Program-made: the position numbers and the translations under genes
The notes under the pieces: generated by a model
The model's input: the letters and a program-made list of their open reading frames with translations, nothing else
The model's database searches: none
Told to the model about the DNA's origin: nothing
Assembly: GCA_938038815.1 (NCBI GenBank)
Contig: CALHTF010000038.1
Coordinates: 1 to 45,704, forward strand
DNA: 45,704 nt
Reading direction: 5' to 3'
From: an uncultured Acidimicrobiales bacterium
GTDB taxonomy: Bacteria > Actinomycetota > Acidimicrobiia > Acidimicrobiales > SHLQ01
Shown: one piece after another, positions 1 through 8,287 of the stretch
Layout: each line of letters opens with the position of its first letter
Numbering within the stretch: position 1 is the stretch's first letter

Positions 1-357
1 GCGATGCAGTCGTATTACGCCGAGGCTGTAGCTCTCTTGAAAGTTCGTGGTTCCGTTCAGCAGATCACCAGCGATGCCCGACGTTGCACCCCACGCCGGA
101 TACTCAAGCCACCGATTCTCAATCGATATCCCGGTCTCGCGCAGGCCTCTCTCGAGTCCTTCGTACGATCTCCAGACGGTTAGGCCGTGACCCGGATCTT
201 CTCCAGAACCTCGTACCCCAATGAATACAACGTCTTCGCTGTCAAGAGCCCGAGAGTGACCATCGTACGTGTTTGCCGATGCGTTGGGTGGGTCAACGAT
301 TAGCGCAGTTGGAGCAAGGACTGTCAACACCACGAGCAACTTCAAAAACGTACGCAT
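1..357 (-). CDS. Secreted cutinase-like alpha/beta hydrolase, 5' part only
   Basis: The gene starts at ATG 357-355 and runs off the left edge, leaving 119 codons. A GGAGG lies 9 nt upstream of the ATG. The first ~28 residues form a signal peptide: a short basic start, a hydrophobic stretch (LLVVLTVLAPTALIV) and an ASA cleavage box. The mature part contains VVFIGVRGSGED, which resembles the oxyanion-hole strand of cutinase-family esterases. The catalytic Ser, Asp and His would lie in the missing part. It lies outside the left attachment repeat, so it belongs to the flanking DNA rather than to the element. Family assignment is by motif only; another secreted alpha/beta hydrolase is possible. 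Confidence 0.6.
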   Translation of the reverse strand, partial: MRTFLKLLVVLTVLAPTALIVDPPNASANTYDGHSRALDSEDVVFIGVRGSGEDPGHGLTVWRSYEGLERGLRETGISIENRWLEYPAWGATSGIAGDLLNGTTNFQESYSLGVIRLHR

Positions 358-498
358 TCAGCCGGTCCTCCGCGGCAACAACGAACTGCAAGCGAAGCTT
401 CGCCCGCATAGTCAGGCGTCCGCAACACCTAACAGCGGGATTGTCTGGGACCGAACGGGACGCCGACCGATACGCATTCGAGAGTGGCGTTGCCGCAC

Positions 499-546
499 CG
501 TTTGAGCCCGAGAGGAGAATTGAACTCCTGACCTATTCATTACGAG
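499..546. repeat. attL: left copy of the 48-bp attachment repeat
   Basis: These 48 bases are identical to 11146-11193. Read on the minus strand they are tRNA-Thr from the anticodon loop through the T arm to the 3' acceptor strand, plus a few bases beyond. Tyrosine integrases commonly cross over at an anticodon or T loop, leaving such a duplicate at the far end of the element. Confidence 0.9.
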
Positions 547-579
547 AAGTTCCGCACTAAGCGCTGTGCTAACTCCAGC
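505..579 (-). pseudogene. tRNA-like sequence overlapping attL
   Basis: The element side of attL does not simply diverge from tRNA. On the minus strand, GCTGGAG, then a D-arm-like GCAC...GTGC perfect stem, precedes the shared anticodon-loop-to-3' half. The intact tRNA-Thr has GCTC...GAGC, so both strands of the D stem changed together. The putative acceptor pairs with the 3' strand except at one G-G mismatch. The anticodon stem does not pair, and the total is 75 rather than 73 nt. It could be a decayed element-borne tRNA or an attP arm that mimics a tRNA. It is unlikely to be charged. Confidence 0.4.
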
Positions 580-671
580 GACGCCAACAATCGTAAGGCG
601 GTCGGATGAGCGCTGTGCACAAAGTTATTTGCTGTAGCGGAACTCGCGTATTCACCTGGTTCCGATCGTGG

Positions 672-1531
672 TCAATCATTGAAACGGACCCTTGCGGCTC
701 GAACTCGGCGTTCCTGCGCCGCAACAAAGTCAACCGTGTTCTGCAGCTTGTTCGTCGCACGGGGATCGGGCGCGGCTTCAGGCTTAGGTGGCACATAACG
801 ATTCCGCAACATCGTCGTGTACCCCGTGCCCGCTGTTTGTGTGACGTCTGCAACGACGGGGGGATACAGAAGAGGCGGGTGTCCGGGTTTCAACGGGACG
901 TCGTACTGACGGTAGTGAGTCGATCTCGTGCGAAGATACTCAACGAACGGGATTCCTCTGCGGGCCGTGTGCGTTGGAGAATCGAAGCCGCGATAGAGGA
1001 AGTCAAGGGCGCTCGGCGCCAGCATCACACCAGCCCATTCCTGCTGCCCTTCCCAGTACATGGCTTCGTGCATTGCGAGGCCCATGTACACCGGTACCCC
1101 GCGAGCACGGGTCACAAATTCGCCACAACTGATCGCCCCACGTAAGTAGACAGCCTCTTCTGAGCACCTCGCCGACGTAGCAATGCAATACCGAAGCACC
1201 TCGTCGAGACCCTCCGCTCGTTTCTCCAGAGCTCCGGTCTCAGGGTGGCAATAGACGAGGACACTATCCGTTGTCACCCGGACCGCTAGCCGTGGTCGCG
1301 GCTCCCGTACCACCTGATCGGTCCATTCGGCCTCCTGCAGGATCTCTTCCACCAGTCCGGGCTGGTTTGGAGTAAAGGTAGCGTTGGCCTGAGTCGCCGA
1401 CACAAGGGGCCCGACAAGCATCTCGGCTATTTCTAGCATCGTGTCCGACGCATGAGCTCCCGCGATCCCAGGACATCCAGAAACGCGAACACCAACCATT
1501 CCGACGTTGAGGAAGGTTGGTGTTGCGCCAT
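672..1531 (-). pseudogene. Class III nucleotidyl-cyclase-like protein, frameshifted
   Basis: The best start is ATG 1531-1529 with GGAG just upstream. The N-terminus reads SEWLVFAFLDVLGSRELMR and then stops at 1433. Shifting frame near 1449 (consistent with one lost base) continues as SDTMLEIAEMLVG and stays open to 672. The FLDVLG segment and a later TDSVLVYC segment each carry an Asp placed like the metal-binding Asp residues of class III cyclases. LRGAISCGEFV and the MGLAMHEA...QQEWAGV segment resemble the rest of that fold. The gene lies divergent from the AlbA_2 ATPase, 128 bp apart. Whether it makes a cyclic nucleotide is unknown. The frameshift could be a real mutation or an assembly error. 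Confidence 0.55.
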
Positions 1532-1659
1532 TTGCTCCACATTTTCGATAATACGGCACCATCGGTCTCTCGACAGCGGTTCGTCAGATGCTACGCACAG
1601 TCGCTGCATCGCATGGTCTGGCGAGGCGGTCGCCGGCATCCGTGACTAATGTCCAGCGA

Positions 1660-3123
1660 ATGGCAAGGCTCGGAGAAGTCAACCTAAAGGCGTTGGTCCC
1701 TGAATTACTCACGTTGCCCAAGGAGACTGAGTGGGTTGAGCTGAAACTGAACAACGCGGACCCAGAGGCAATCGGCGAGTACATTGCCGCGCTCTCTAAT
1801 GGGGCGGCCCTTGCAGACCAGCCATACGCGTACCTGATATGGGGCGTGGATGATGCGACCCACTCGATTGAAGGTACGACCTTCGATCCCGATGGTGTCA
1901 AGAAAGGGAACGAAGAACTGCAAAACTGGCTCGTTCGGCTTCTATCACCCCGAGTCGCCTTCTCGTTCAGCAAATTCGAGATCGAGGGTCGAAACGTGGT
2001 CGTACTAGAGATCAAATGCGCAGTTCATCGCCCTGTTCAGTTTCGGGGTACCGAGTACATTCGCGTCGGTTCCTACAAGAAGCAGCTAAAGGACTGCCCC
2101 GAAAAGGAAAAGGAACTCTGGCGAAAGTTCGACAACACGCCGTTCGAGCGCCATGCAGCCGTCACAGGTGCCACGGTGGACGAGGTGCTTGAAATGCTCG
2201 ATGGCAAGTCCTACTTCGAGCTGTTCGAACGGCCGGAGCCGTCGACCGCCTCAGGCATCGTCGAGGCACTGGTCGCGGATGATCTTATACGGAGACAAGA
2301 AGATGGCTTTCTATCGATATTGAACATCGGAGCTTTGCTGTTCGCTCGCAAGTTCAGCGACTTCCCCAGTCTTGAACGACGGGCGGTGCGGGTTATCAAG
2401 TATCCATCAAACAACCGGATTGACGGAGCGTCCGAGCAGATTGGATCGAAGGGATACGCCGTTGGTTTCGAAGGACTCATGGAGTACATCTCCTCCAACC
2501 TGCCAACCAACGAAGTGATCGAGGAGGCTCTGCGTAAAGACGTCCAGGTGTACCCACCCATCGCCGTAAGGGAGATTGTCGCCAACGCCTTGATACACCA
2601 GGACTTCGGTGTCTCGGGCGCCGGCCCGGTGGTCGAGATATTCTCCGATCGACTCGAGGTTACAAACCCAGGCGAACCCTTGGTAGAAGCTGCACGCTTG
2701 TTGGATCTGCCTCCTAGGTCTCGCAATGAAAACCTTGCTTCGCTGATGAGGAGGATCGGCGTGTGCGAGGAACGCGGTAGTGGCATCGACAAGGTGGTAT
2801 TTTCCATCGAACTGGCTCAGCTCCCCGCGCCTAGGTTTGAGCAGGCTGGCGACAACTTCCGCGCGACGTTGCTGGCTCCGATTGAAGCATCGAAAATGAC
2901 GCCGGAAGACCGAAACCGAGCGTGCTACCTTCACTCCTGCCTCAAGTACGTGTTTAACGAACATATGACCAATTCGACCGTTCGTGGACGTTTCGGTCTT
3001 AGCAAGAAACAAGCTGCGACAGCATCCAAGTACATCAAGGACGCAGTGGACTGTGGGCTGATCAAGCCGTTCGATCCTAATGGAGCAAGAAAGTCCATGC
3101 GGTACCTGCCGTACTGGGCCTAG
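1660..3123 (+). CDS. AlbA_2 (Schlafen-type) domain ATP-binding protein
   Basis: The N-terminal ~140 residues match the AlbA_2/Schlafen core: the ETEWVELKLN segment, an ALSNGAA helix, an IWGVDD strand and a late YIRVGSYKK segment. The C-terminal half resembles the GHKL ATP-binding region of COG2865 regulators: VREIVANALIHQDF, a strand pair around IFSDRLEVTNPGEP, and EERGSGIDKV. It ends with a winged-helix-like segment. Such proteins bind nucleic acid or nucleotides and are frequent in mobile elements and defence islands; the exact function is not established. The start is uncertain: ATG 1660 lies just before the domain, with GTG 1642 and ATG 1588 in frame upstream and no strong ribosome binding site at any of them. 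Confidence 0.8.
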   Translation: MARLGEVNLKALVPELLTLPKETEWVELKLNNADPEAIGEYIAALSNGAALADQPYAYLIWGVDDATHSIEGTTFDPDGVKKGNEELQNWLVRLLSPRVAFSFSKFEIEGRNVVVLEIKCAVHRPVQFRGTEYIRVGSYKKQLKDCPEKEKELWRKFDNTPFERHAAVTGATVDEVLEMLDGKSYFELFERPEPSTASGIVEALVADDLIRRQEDGFLSILNIGALLFARKFSDFPSLERRAVRVIKYPSNNRIDGASEQIGSKGYAVGFEGLMEYISSNLPTNEVIEEALRKDVQVYPPIAVREIVANALIHQDFGVSGAGPVVEIFSDRLEVTNPGEPLVEAARLLDLPPRSRNENLASLMRRIGVCEERGSGIDKVVFSIELAQLPAPRFEQAGDNFRATLLAPIEASKMTPEDRNRACYLHSCLKYVFNEHMTNSTVRGRFGLSKKQAATASKYIKDAVDCGLIKPFDPNGARKSMRYLPYWA

Positions 3124-3595
3124 AGGTCGTCGCACCATAAAGCAGTTTCTTTTATCAACAAGGACCCGCGCCAATAGTGCAAAGTGCAAAAACCGTCCCT
3201 GAACTGGCCTTATGCATATGGTCGGACGTAACCGATTTCTTTTAGTCGCCATACCAACGAATGCCCTTCGGCACGAATACACCCGCACATCTTGGACTCA
3301 GTATCTATTCGAGGTGTTCAGTCATGTCGGCTACGCGACTACGTCTATGAAGTCTCGCCCTACGATTCGTGCCACAGTCGTCGGATGCCACCGGCAACCG
3401 CCTCCGCTGTCGCCTGCGCATCGAACACGTCAGACATTGATGCTTCGGTGCCTTCGATGCGACTGCTGGCTTCTCCGGCTCGATCGTTGCGGTAGCTGCG
3501 AACTTGATGCATTCCGAGTTTCATTCCAACGCTTTGGAGGTCAGAACCCAGAGGAGCGGAGGCGAGGGACTTCCCGCATAAGACGGATGACCTTT
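3124..3595. other. No convincing gene in ~470 bp
   Basis: Open frames here are short, lack recognisable motifs or ribosome binding sites, and overlap each other. The stretch separates the AlbA_2 ATPase from the Cre-like recombinase and probably carries the recombinase promoter. Confidence 0.5.
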
Positions 3596-3626
3596 AACTT
3601 CCGGTAAGTACAAATTACCGGAAGTT
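3596..3626. promoter_or_regulatory. lox-like inverted repeat upstream of the Cre-like recombinase
   Basis: Perfect 12-bp arms, AACTTCCGGTAA and TTACCGGAAGTT, flank a 7-bp spacer (GTACAAA). The second arm ends 8 bp before the recombinase ATG. Arm and spacer lengths fit a tyrosine-recombinase core site; P1 loxP has 13-bp arms beginning ATAACTTC and an 8-bp spacer. It could equally be an operator for autoregulation, because it overlaps where a promoter or leader would sit. No second copy was seen in the window. Confidence 0.6.
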
Positions 3627-3634
3627 GAGGTAAG

Positions 3635-4687
3635 ATGGAGAGTATGGACACGCCCCAGAGCCTCGCCGTCGCAATCATCCCCGAGGCCGACACGATCGAC
3701 CTACCCGACACGCTGCCACCAGCGGACCTACTCGAGCAGCTCGTCAATCTCATCGAAACCGACACCCGCCGACAATCGACCCGACAGGCGTACGCTGCCG
3801 ACGTGCGAGCCTGGGAGACCTGGGCTGAACAAAACGGTGTTGAAGACCCGGCGGGCCGACCTGCTCACCCGATATGGGTCGCGGCGTGGGTCGCCGATAT
3901 GGCGCACCGAGGAAACGCCCTCGCTACGATTCGACGCAGGATCGCCGGACTGGGCGCCGACCACAAAGCCCGAGGCTACGCAGATCCCACGACACACCCG
4001 ATCGTCGGCGCAGCTCTGGACAAGCTCGCCAAGTCAAACACGAAACGCCAGAAGCAAGCCCGAGCACTCAAACGCGACGACATCGCCCGAATCGTCGAAT
4101 CACTGGATGACACGACGCTCGCCGGCGCCCGAAGCGCTGCGATGATTCTTCTCGGCTGGTCGTGTGCGCTTCGTGTCGGGGAACTCGTCAACCTCCAAGT
4201 AGAGGACATAGCGCTCGCCGGTGACCGACTCACGGTGCAGATCGTGGGCGGTAAGGCAAGGAACCGAGACGCTGTCGACGAGGTTACAGCTAGTTGCGAC
4301 CCGGCTGGCCTGCTGTGCCCGATCGACGCGGTACGAAACTGGATCGAGCTCGCCGGAATCGAATCCGGACCAATCTTCCGGGGACTCACGAAACACCACA
4401 CAATCCGCCAGACGGCCATCTCGGCTCGAGCGTTCGGTGACATCATCCGCAACGCGGCCAAAGCCGCCGGTGTGACGGCATGGGTCGACGTCTCGCCGCA
4501 CTCTCTGCGCCGAGGATGGGCTACCGAGGCCGCCAACCACGGCGTACCCGCGAACGTGATCAAAACCCACGGCCGTTGGTCGAACACGGCGACCGCCGAA
4601 AAGTACATCGACTCGACAGGATCACCTGATCGGCTGGCCGCCGTCCGGTCCGTAATTACTGGTACGCCCTACGGAGAAGCCTTCTGA
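3635..4687 (+). CDS. Cre-like tyrosine recombinase
   Basis: This 350-residue protein has the two-domain tyrosine recombinase layout: an N-terminal core-binding domain (~35-135) and a C-terminal catalytic domain (~145-335). The catalytic set is visible as R180 (CALRVGE), K207 (GGKARN), H289 and R292 (HSLRR), W315 (HGRWSN) and Y324 (AEKYID). The Trp in place of the usual second His is the Cre arrangement, and the numbering of H289, R292, W315 and Y324 equals that of P1 Cre. The N-terminal part also resembles Cre in spacing (AYAADVRAWETWAEQNG, then ALATIRRRIAGL). GAGG lies 4 nt before the chosen ATG; ATG 3644, preceded by GGAGAG, is an alternative. It is a second recombinase besides the tRNA-adjacent integrase and may resolve dimers or be a remnant of another element. 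Confidence 0.9.
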   Translation: MESMDTPQSLAVAIIPEADTIDLPDTLPPADLLEQLVNLIETDTRRQSTRQAYAADVRAWETWAEQNGVEDPAGRPAHPIWVAAWVADMAHRGNALATIRRRIAGLGADHKARGYADPTTHPIVGAALDKLAKSNTKRQKQARALKRDDIARIVESLDDTTLAGARSAAMILLGWSCALRVGELVNLQVEDIALAGDRLTVQIVGGKARNRDAVDEVTASCDPAGLLCPIDAVRNWIELAGIESGPIFRGLTKHHTIRQTAISARAFGDIIRNAAKAAGVTAWVDVSPHSLRRGWATEAANHGVPANVIKTHGRWSNTATAEKYIDSTGSPDRLAAVRSVITGTPYGEAF

Positions 4688-4764
4688 TCTTGAGCTAGTG
4701 ATATTTGTGACGAATGGCACAACAATGTTAGGTTGCGTCAAGTACGACAAAGGGGTCCTCAGGG

Positions 4765-5082
4765 ATGAACCATTTCTTCAAGCTGACTGTAGTTTTTGTT
4801 GGCGCTGCCATGATGTTGACGTCATCTCTGGTGGTCGCTGACCTCGCGGTCTCACCTCCCGAGGCAGGCGCCGTTACTACGTGCAGCAGTTGGAACGTGA
4901 ATCAAGCTACCGCCCGAAGTTACTGCCGCAACTCGGCGCACCGGATAATTGTGCGGTGTGACACGCACCGTGGGGGCGGATCCTTGTTCCGCTACGGCTG
5001 GTGGGCCAATAAGGGCGCCTACAGCACGGTCTCCTGCCCTGGCGGCTACTGGGTTGGCGCCCGTTACGTGGATAACTCTTAG
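4765..5082 (+). CDS. Small secreted four-cysteine protein
   Basis: This 105-residue protein begins with a signal peptide: basic start, hydrophobic core (LTVVFVGAAMMLTSSLVV), and probable cleavage near the EAGA at 33-36. The mature ~69 residues carry four Cys (40, 54, 65, 91), enough for two disulfides, and are rich in Gly, Trp and Tyr (FRYGWWANKGAY, GGYWVGARY). An AGGGG lies 9 nt upstream of the ATG. The layout resembles small exported actinobacterial proteins such as inhibitors or bacteriocin-like peptides, but I do not recognise the family. Confidence 0.65.
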   Translation: MNHFFKLTVVFVGAAMMLTSSLVVADLAVSPPEAGAVTTCSSWNVNQATARSYCRNSAHRIIVRCDTHRGGGSLFRYGWWANKGAYSTVSCPGGYWVGARYVDNS

Positions 5083-5420
5083 GTTTGGGGTAGGCGAGCG
5101 TCGACCGGCCGAACTTATTACCCGGGGGTTGGTGCCCACGGCGACCAGGTGATTCCGACGCGGCGATACCGATGCTGAGGAGCCGCCGTTGTTAGGCGAG
5201 CCGGCGTGCGTTCGGTTCTTTGAACTTCCGCCGAATGGGCAGATGTACAAGAAAATCAGGCAATCGCGGTGGGGGCCGGGCGCTGGGGGCATCCTGCCTG
5301 GGTCGAAGTGACTATTCGTTAGAAACGATGAGTTGGGTGCTACTCCCCAGTGGGCTTTGGTCCTTTTACGCGCCGTCGAAGGCTGATATGGATCGGAGTT
5401 TCTGGGGTTTGGGTATCGGC
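5083..5420. other. No convincing gene in ~340 bp
   Basis: Open frames are short and without recognisable features on either strand. The stretch lies between the secreted four-cysteine protein and a frameshifted two-helix membrane protein, and may hold decayed coding sequence. Confidence 0.4.
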
Positions 5421-5659
5421 GTGCAAGAACGACGGAGAGATTTTGGCTTATCACTGTCCTATTTCGCATCGCTGCCCTTGTTTCGTTTGGTCTGACGTAC
5501 GCGGCACGTTCGTCTGAGAATCCAGATGTGTGGGCGGTGGTTGTGCTGGGCCTTATTGGTCTTCTCCTGTTGTACGTGGGCGAACGAATCCGGCCAGCAA
5601 AAGTCAGACGGCTGCCGAGTGGCGTAGACGCGAGGGGCGATCAGTCTCTCGATCCATAG
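5421..5659 (+). pseudogene. Two-helix membrane protein, frameshifted paralog of the 8069 gene
   Basis: The frame ending at TAG 5657-5659 encodes ERFWLITVLFRIAAL, a hydrophobic VWAVVVLGLIGLLLLYVGER segment and a basic tail. This matches the intact small protein at 8069-8287 (YWFVTILCRVLGA..., LFYLGERVRKG). This frame has no ATG or GTG start before an upstream stop. A GTG at 5421 lies in another frame and reads VQERRRDF; adding one T in the T-run at 5441-5444 would join the two. The gene is therefore probably a one-base-deletion pseudogene of a duplicated cargo gene. Confidence 0.5.
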
Positions 5660-5874
5660 CCCACCAGCGCGTCGAACTGCTCGACGTCCGAATTCGTGGC
5701 GGAGATCTAACTTCGTATGGGTACAAATCACCGGAGCCTACGGGAGTGGCGGAGCATGCGAGTCATCCCGCTTCTGCCATATCCAAGGGCAACACAAGAT
5801 TGCGACCAACTCACCCTCGGGGATGGGGAGGTGTCCCCGTAGCCGGATGCGAACAAACTGGTGATAGTTGGAGC

Positions 5875-6276
5875 ATGACCCGCTACGTCCTACTCGCGTA
5901 TCAAGAGCCGCTGGCCACAGGCGAAGACCTGATGTCACACTTAGGCGATCTAGCTACAGGACTCGTTGTGGCGACGGTGCTAACGCTGTTGAGCGTGGTC
6001 TGGTTCGGCTGGTCTCGAGGCTTTTGGTGGCGGACGACAGTCGTTTCGATTCTGAATAGCTGGAACTGGTGGCGCTTGGCGATACCCGTGTTGATAGTCG
6101 GCTACTTCGTTGGGTATTTCCCTGAGGAGAGTGAAGACGCTGGTGTGAGAGTCGCCCTGAGCGCCAGCGGCACCTCGTTGGCGATTGGTGCTTTGGTGCT
6201 GATAGTTGGAGGCCTTTTTGGAGATCAACTGAGGAAATGGGCTCGTGACCCACTTGAGTTTTTGTATCGCCATTGA
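5875..6276 (+). CDS. Three-helix membrane protein of unknown function
   Basis: The frame encodes three hydrophobic segments: LATGLVVATVLTLLSVVWFGW, LAIPVLIVGYFVGYF and SLAIGALVLIVGGLFG. The short tail is RKWARDPLEFLYRH. I do not recognise the family. The frame is open farther upstream, but that sequence is not protein-like. ATG 5875 has GGAG only 1 nt away; ATG 5932, just before the first helix, is an equally possible start with a weak GAAGA upstream. It is surrounded by disrupted cargo genes, so activity is uncertain. Confidence 0.5.
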   Translation: MTRYVLLAYQEPLATGEDLMSHLGDLATGLVVATVLTLLSVVWFGWSRGFWWRTTVVSILNSWNWWRLAIPVLIVGYFVGYFPEESEDAGVRVALSASGTSLAIGALVLIVGGLFGDQLRKWARDPLEFLYRH

Positions 6277-6316
6277 GGCTTTTGGCGGCTGCCGCACCCG
6301 TCGATTTCGACCGATA

Positions 6317-6386
6317 GCGCTCTGACCTGGGATGTTACATTTCCGTCCGTCCGTGCGCGAAAGTGTAACACTGCAGGTCAGAGAGC
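6317..6386. repeat. 70-bp imperfect inverted repeat, possible IS ends
   Basis: The two halves are near complements: GCGCTCTGACCTG then TGTTACAT on the left, and TGTAACA then CAGGTCAGAGAGC on the right, around a centre near 6351. The arms match over ~27 positions with a few mismatches. Extended arms of this sort resemble IS terminal inverted repeats brought together, such as a deleted IS or MITE-like remnant. A large operator or hairpin is the alternative. No transposase is nearby. Confidence 0.5.
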
Positions 6387-6574
6387 TGCGGGGTTAACGG
6401 CGGTCCTCTTGTTTAGAGCACTTTTCCGGATTTCATGTTTGAAGACCATGTACCGGGCCGCCATGTTTCCCCACGATGCGATCAGGCGATTGGGCGCCGG
6501 TGACACATTTCCCCAGCAGTTCGGCGTCGACTAGCGTTCCACTTGGCGGGATTTTCGAACAAAGAGGATTCCGT

Positions 6575-7807
6575 ATGCCAGGTAACGAGGGTTCACCGCA
6601 CGACCCGATCGAGAGACGGACGCCGTTTAATCCGGACGAAACGACCGCCTATCGACCTTCGGATAGCCCTCCTGGCCCTGGGTGGTGGAAAGCGTCTGAC
6701 GGGGAATGGTATCCACCATCGTCTAACCCCGGTCTAGAACCTCCTTTGCCGCCGCCACCTGTGCCAGAAACACCACCATCGCCTGGCTGGTGGAAAGCGT
6801 CAGACGGCAATTGATACCCACCCGAAGCCCCACTGCCAGCAGCTCCGCAGCCTCCTGTTGCAGCTCCAGTAGACGTCTCCAAACCCACATATGCCAGCGA
6901 CTCCACATCACCGTCATCCAGTCGAATACAGGACCAACCGCATCAGTACGCACCGGCCGAGCCGCTGCCGAAAAGAACACCGCCAGTCGATACCGGCACC
7001 GGCCGGCGTGGCAAGGTCGCGGCTGCCGGGATCGCCGCAATCGCACTCTTAGGTGGCGGAATCTATCTGATGAACAACAATGAACCAGCGGTGGAGGGTG
7101 TCGAAACGGCTTCCGCCACCACTACGTCTTTGAGCTCTACAACCAGCTCGGCGCTGCAAACAACCACGGTTGCTCTCACCACCGCACCACCAACGACGTC
7201 GGCACCGCTGATATCCGCGGAAGACGCACGTCAAGAATCAGTCGTTCTCTGTTTCGAGTTCGCCGGGTATGACGAGCTCGTGGAGGGCTTGCCGACTGAC
7301 AGCCTGGAATGGGTTGAAGAGTGCATTTCGGTCACCCAGCAAGAACTCATCGCAGGGACCCAAGCACTGTCGATTGAAGGGGACTACGCTGCACCGCCAC
7401 CGACTACCACCGAAGCCCCACCCAGACAGCTAACCGAGGAACAGAACGACGAGTTTGGCCAAGACTGGGCTGCTGACAAGCTAAAGCCAGTTGTAATTGA
7501 GGCATTCGCCGATGAGCGCAGCGTAGAGTCGGTCGACGAAGTCACCTACCTCCCCGAAACCAACCAAGTGAACATCGTCCTGACGAGTACGTTCAACGGT
7601 GAGCAGTACCACGATGAGGACGCGTGGGAATACCTTCAAGTCATCGCAGTCCTCTGGGACGAAGAAGACGGGGCATTAGCTCTGGAAGGTATCGATATCG
7701 GGTTGCGACTAACCCTCTCGTCAGTCACCTATTCGTGTGACCGCACGACCATGATCGATCTTGCTGAGAACCGCTTGACGAAGGGGGATGCAATCCGCGC
7801 CTGCTAA
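6575..7807 (+). pseudogene. WYPP-repeat membrane-anchored protein with in-frame TGA
   Basis: ATG 6575 has AGAGG 7 nt upstream. The N-terminal part is Pro-rich and carries two copies of GWWKASDGxWYPP, a motif typical of Acidimicrobiia. In copy two the Trp codon is TGA (6812-6814): the sequence reads SDGN-stop-YPPE where copy one reads SDGEWYPP. The same frame continues uninterrupted to 7807. It encodes a transmembrane helix (VAAAGIAAIALLGGGIYL), a Thr/Ser-rich linker and an acidic extracellular domain ending in two Cys. The simplest reading is a TGG-to-TGA nonsense mutation. Readthrough is possible; selenocysteine is unlikely at a conserved Trp. Confidence 0.7.
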
Positions 7808-8068
7808 GCAGACTCAAGCGTTATCGACACTTCGGACCCACAACAATTTGAAGGGCTACCACGCCGACCACGCACGCAACAAGAATGGTGGTCAAAGATA
7901 CTGCGATACCAACGACTTCCAAGCCATCCAAACCATGCCCAGCTTGCGGCAGGCAGCTCGTCACCCGGCGAAACAGCAAGACTCACCAAAGGTTTACCGG
8001 TTGTTCTGGATTCCCTTCCTGCCGCTTTACACGTAGCCTCCGCAACCGGCATCGGTAAGGTTGGCGGC

Positions 8069-8287
8069 ATGACCGAATCGGAACCAGAGCGGGACTATTG
8101 GTTCGTCACCATTCTTTGCCGGGTACTAGGCGCATGCCTGTTCCTAGGTTGGGTTTTGGCCGTCAACCTCGTAGTCGACGGCAACGATGGCTCGTGGCCG
8201 GCAGCTATCTTGATGCTTCCGGCAGCGCTGGGACTTTTTTACCTCGGCGAGCGTGTGCGGAAGGGCGCAGGAACCAAGGTTCGCTAG
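8069..8287 (+). CDS. Small two-helix membrane protein
   Basis: This 72-residue protein has two hydrophobic segments (ILCRVLGACLFLGWVLAVNLV and AAILMLPAALGLFYLG) and a basic C-terminus (ERVRKGAGTKVR). It is a paralog of the broken gene at 5421-5659, sharing the YWFVT/FWLIT start and the LYLGER/LYVGER exit from helix two. AAGG lies upstream of the ATG. Its 3' end overlaps the converging XRE gene by about 80 bp. Function unknown. Confidence 0.55.
   Translation: MTESEPERDYWFVTILCRVLGACLFLGWVLAVNLVVDGNDGSWPAAILMLPAALGLFYLGERVRKGAGTKVR

Noticed and set aside
3212..3607. 131-codon frame upstream of the Cre-like gene
   Set aside because: No ribosome binding site, no motif, and it overlaps the lox-like palindrome; composition is not protein-like.
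6812..6814. Selenocysteine at the in-frame TGA of the WYPP-repeat protein
   Set aside because: The site is a conserved Trp in the sister repeat, there is no redox motif and no obvious downstream hairpin; a TGG-to-TGA change is simpler.
7788..8036. 82-codon frame after the WYPP gene
   Set aside because: Begins inside the previous gene in another frame and has no recognisable domain or ribosome binding site.
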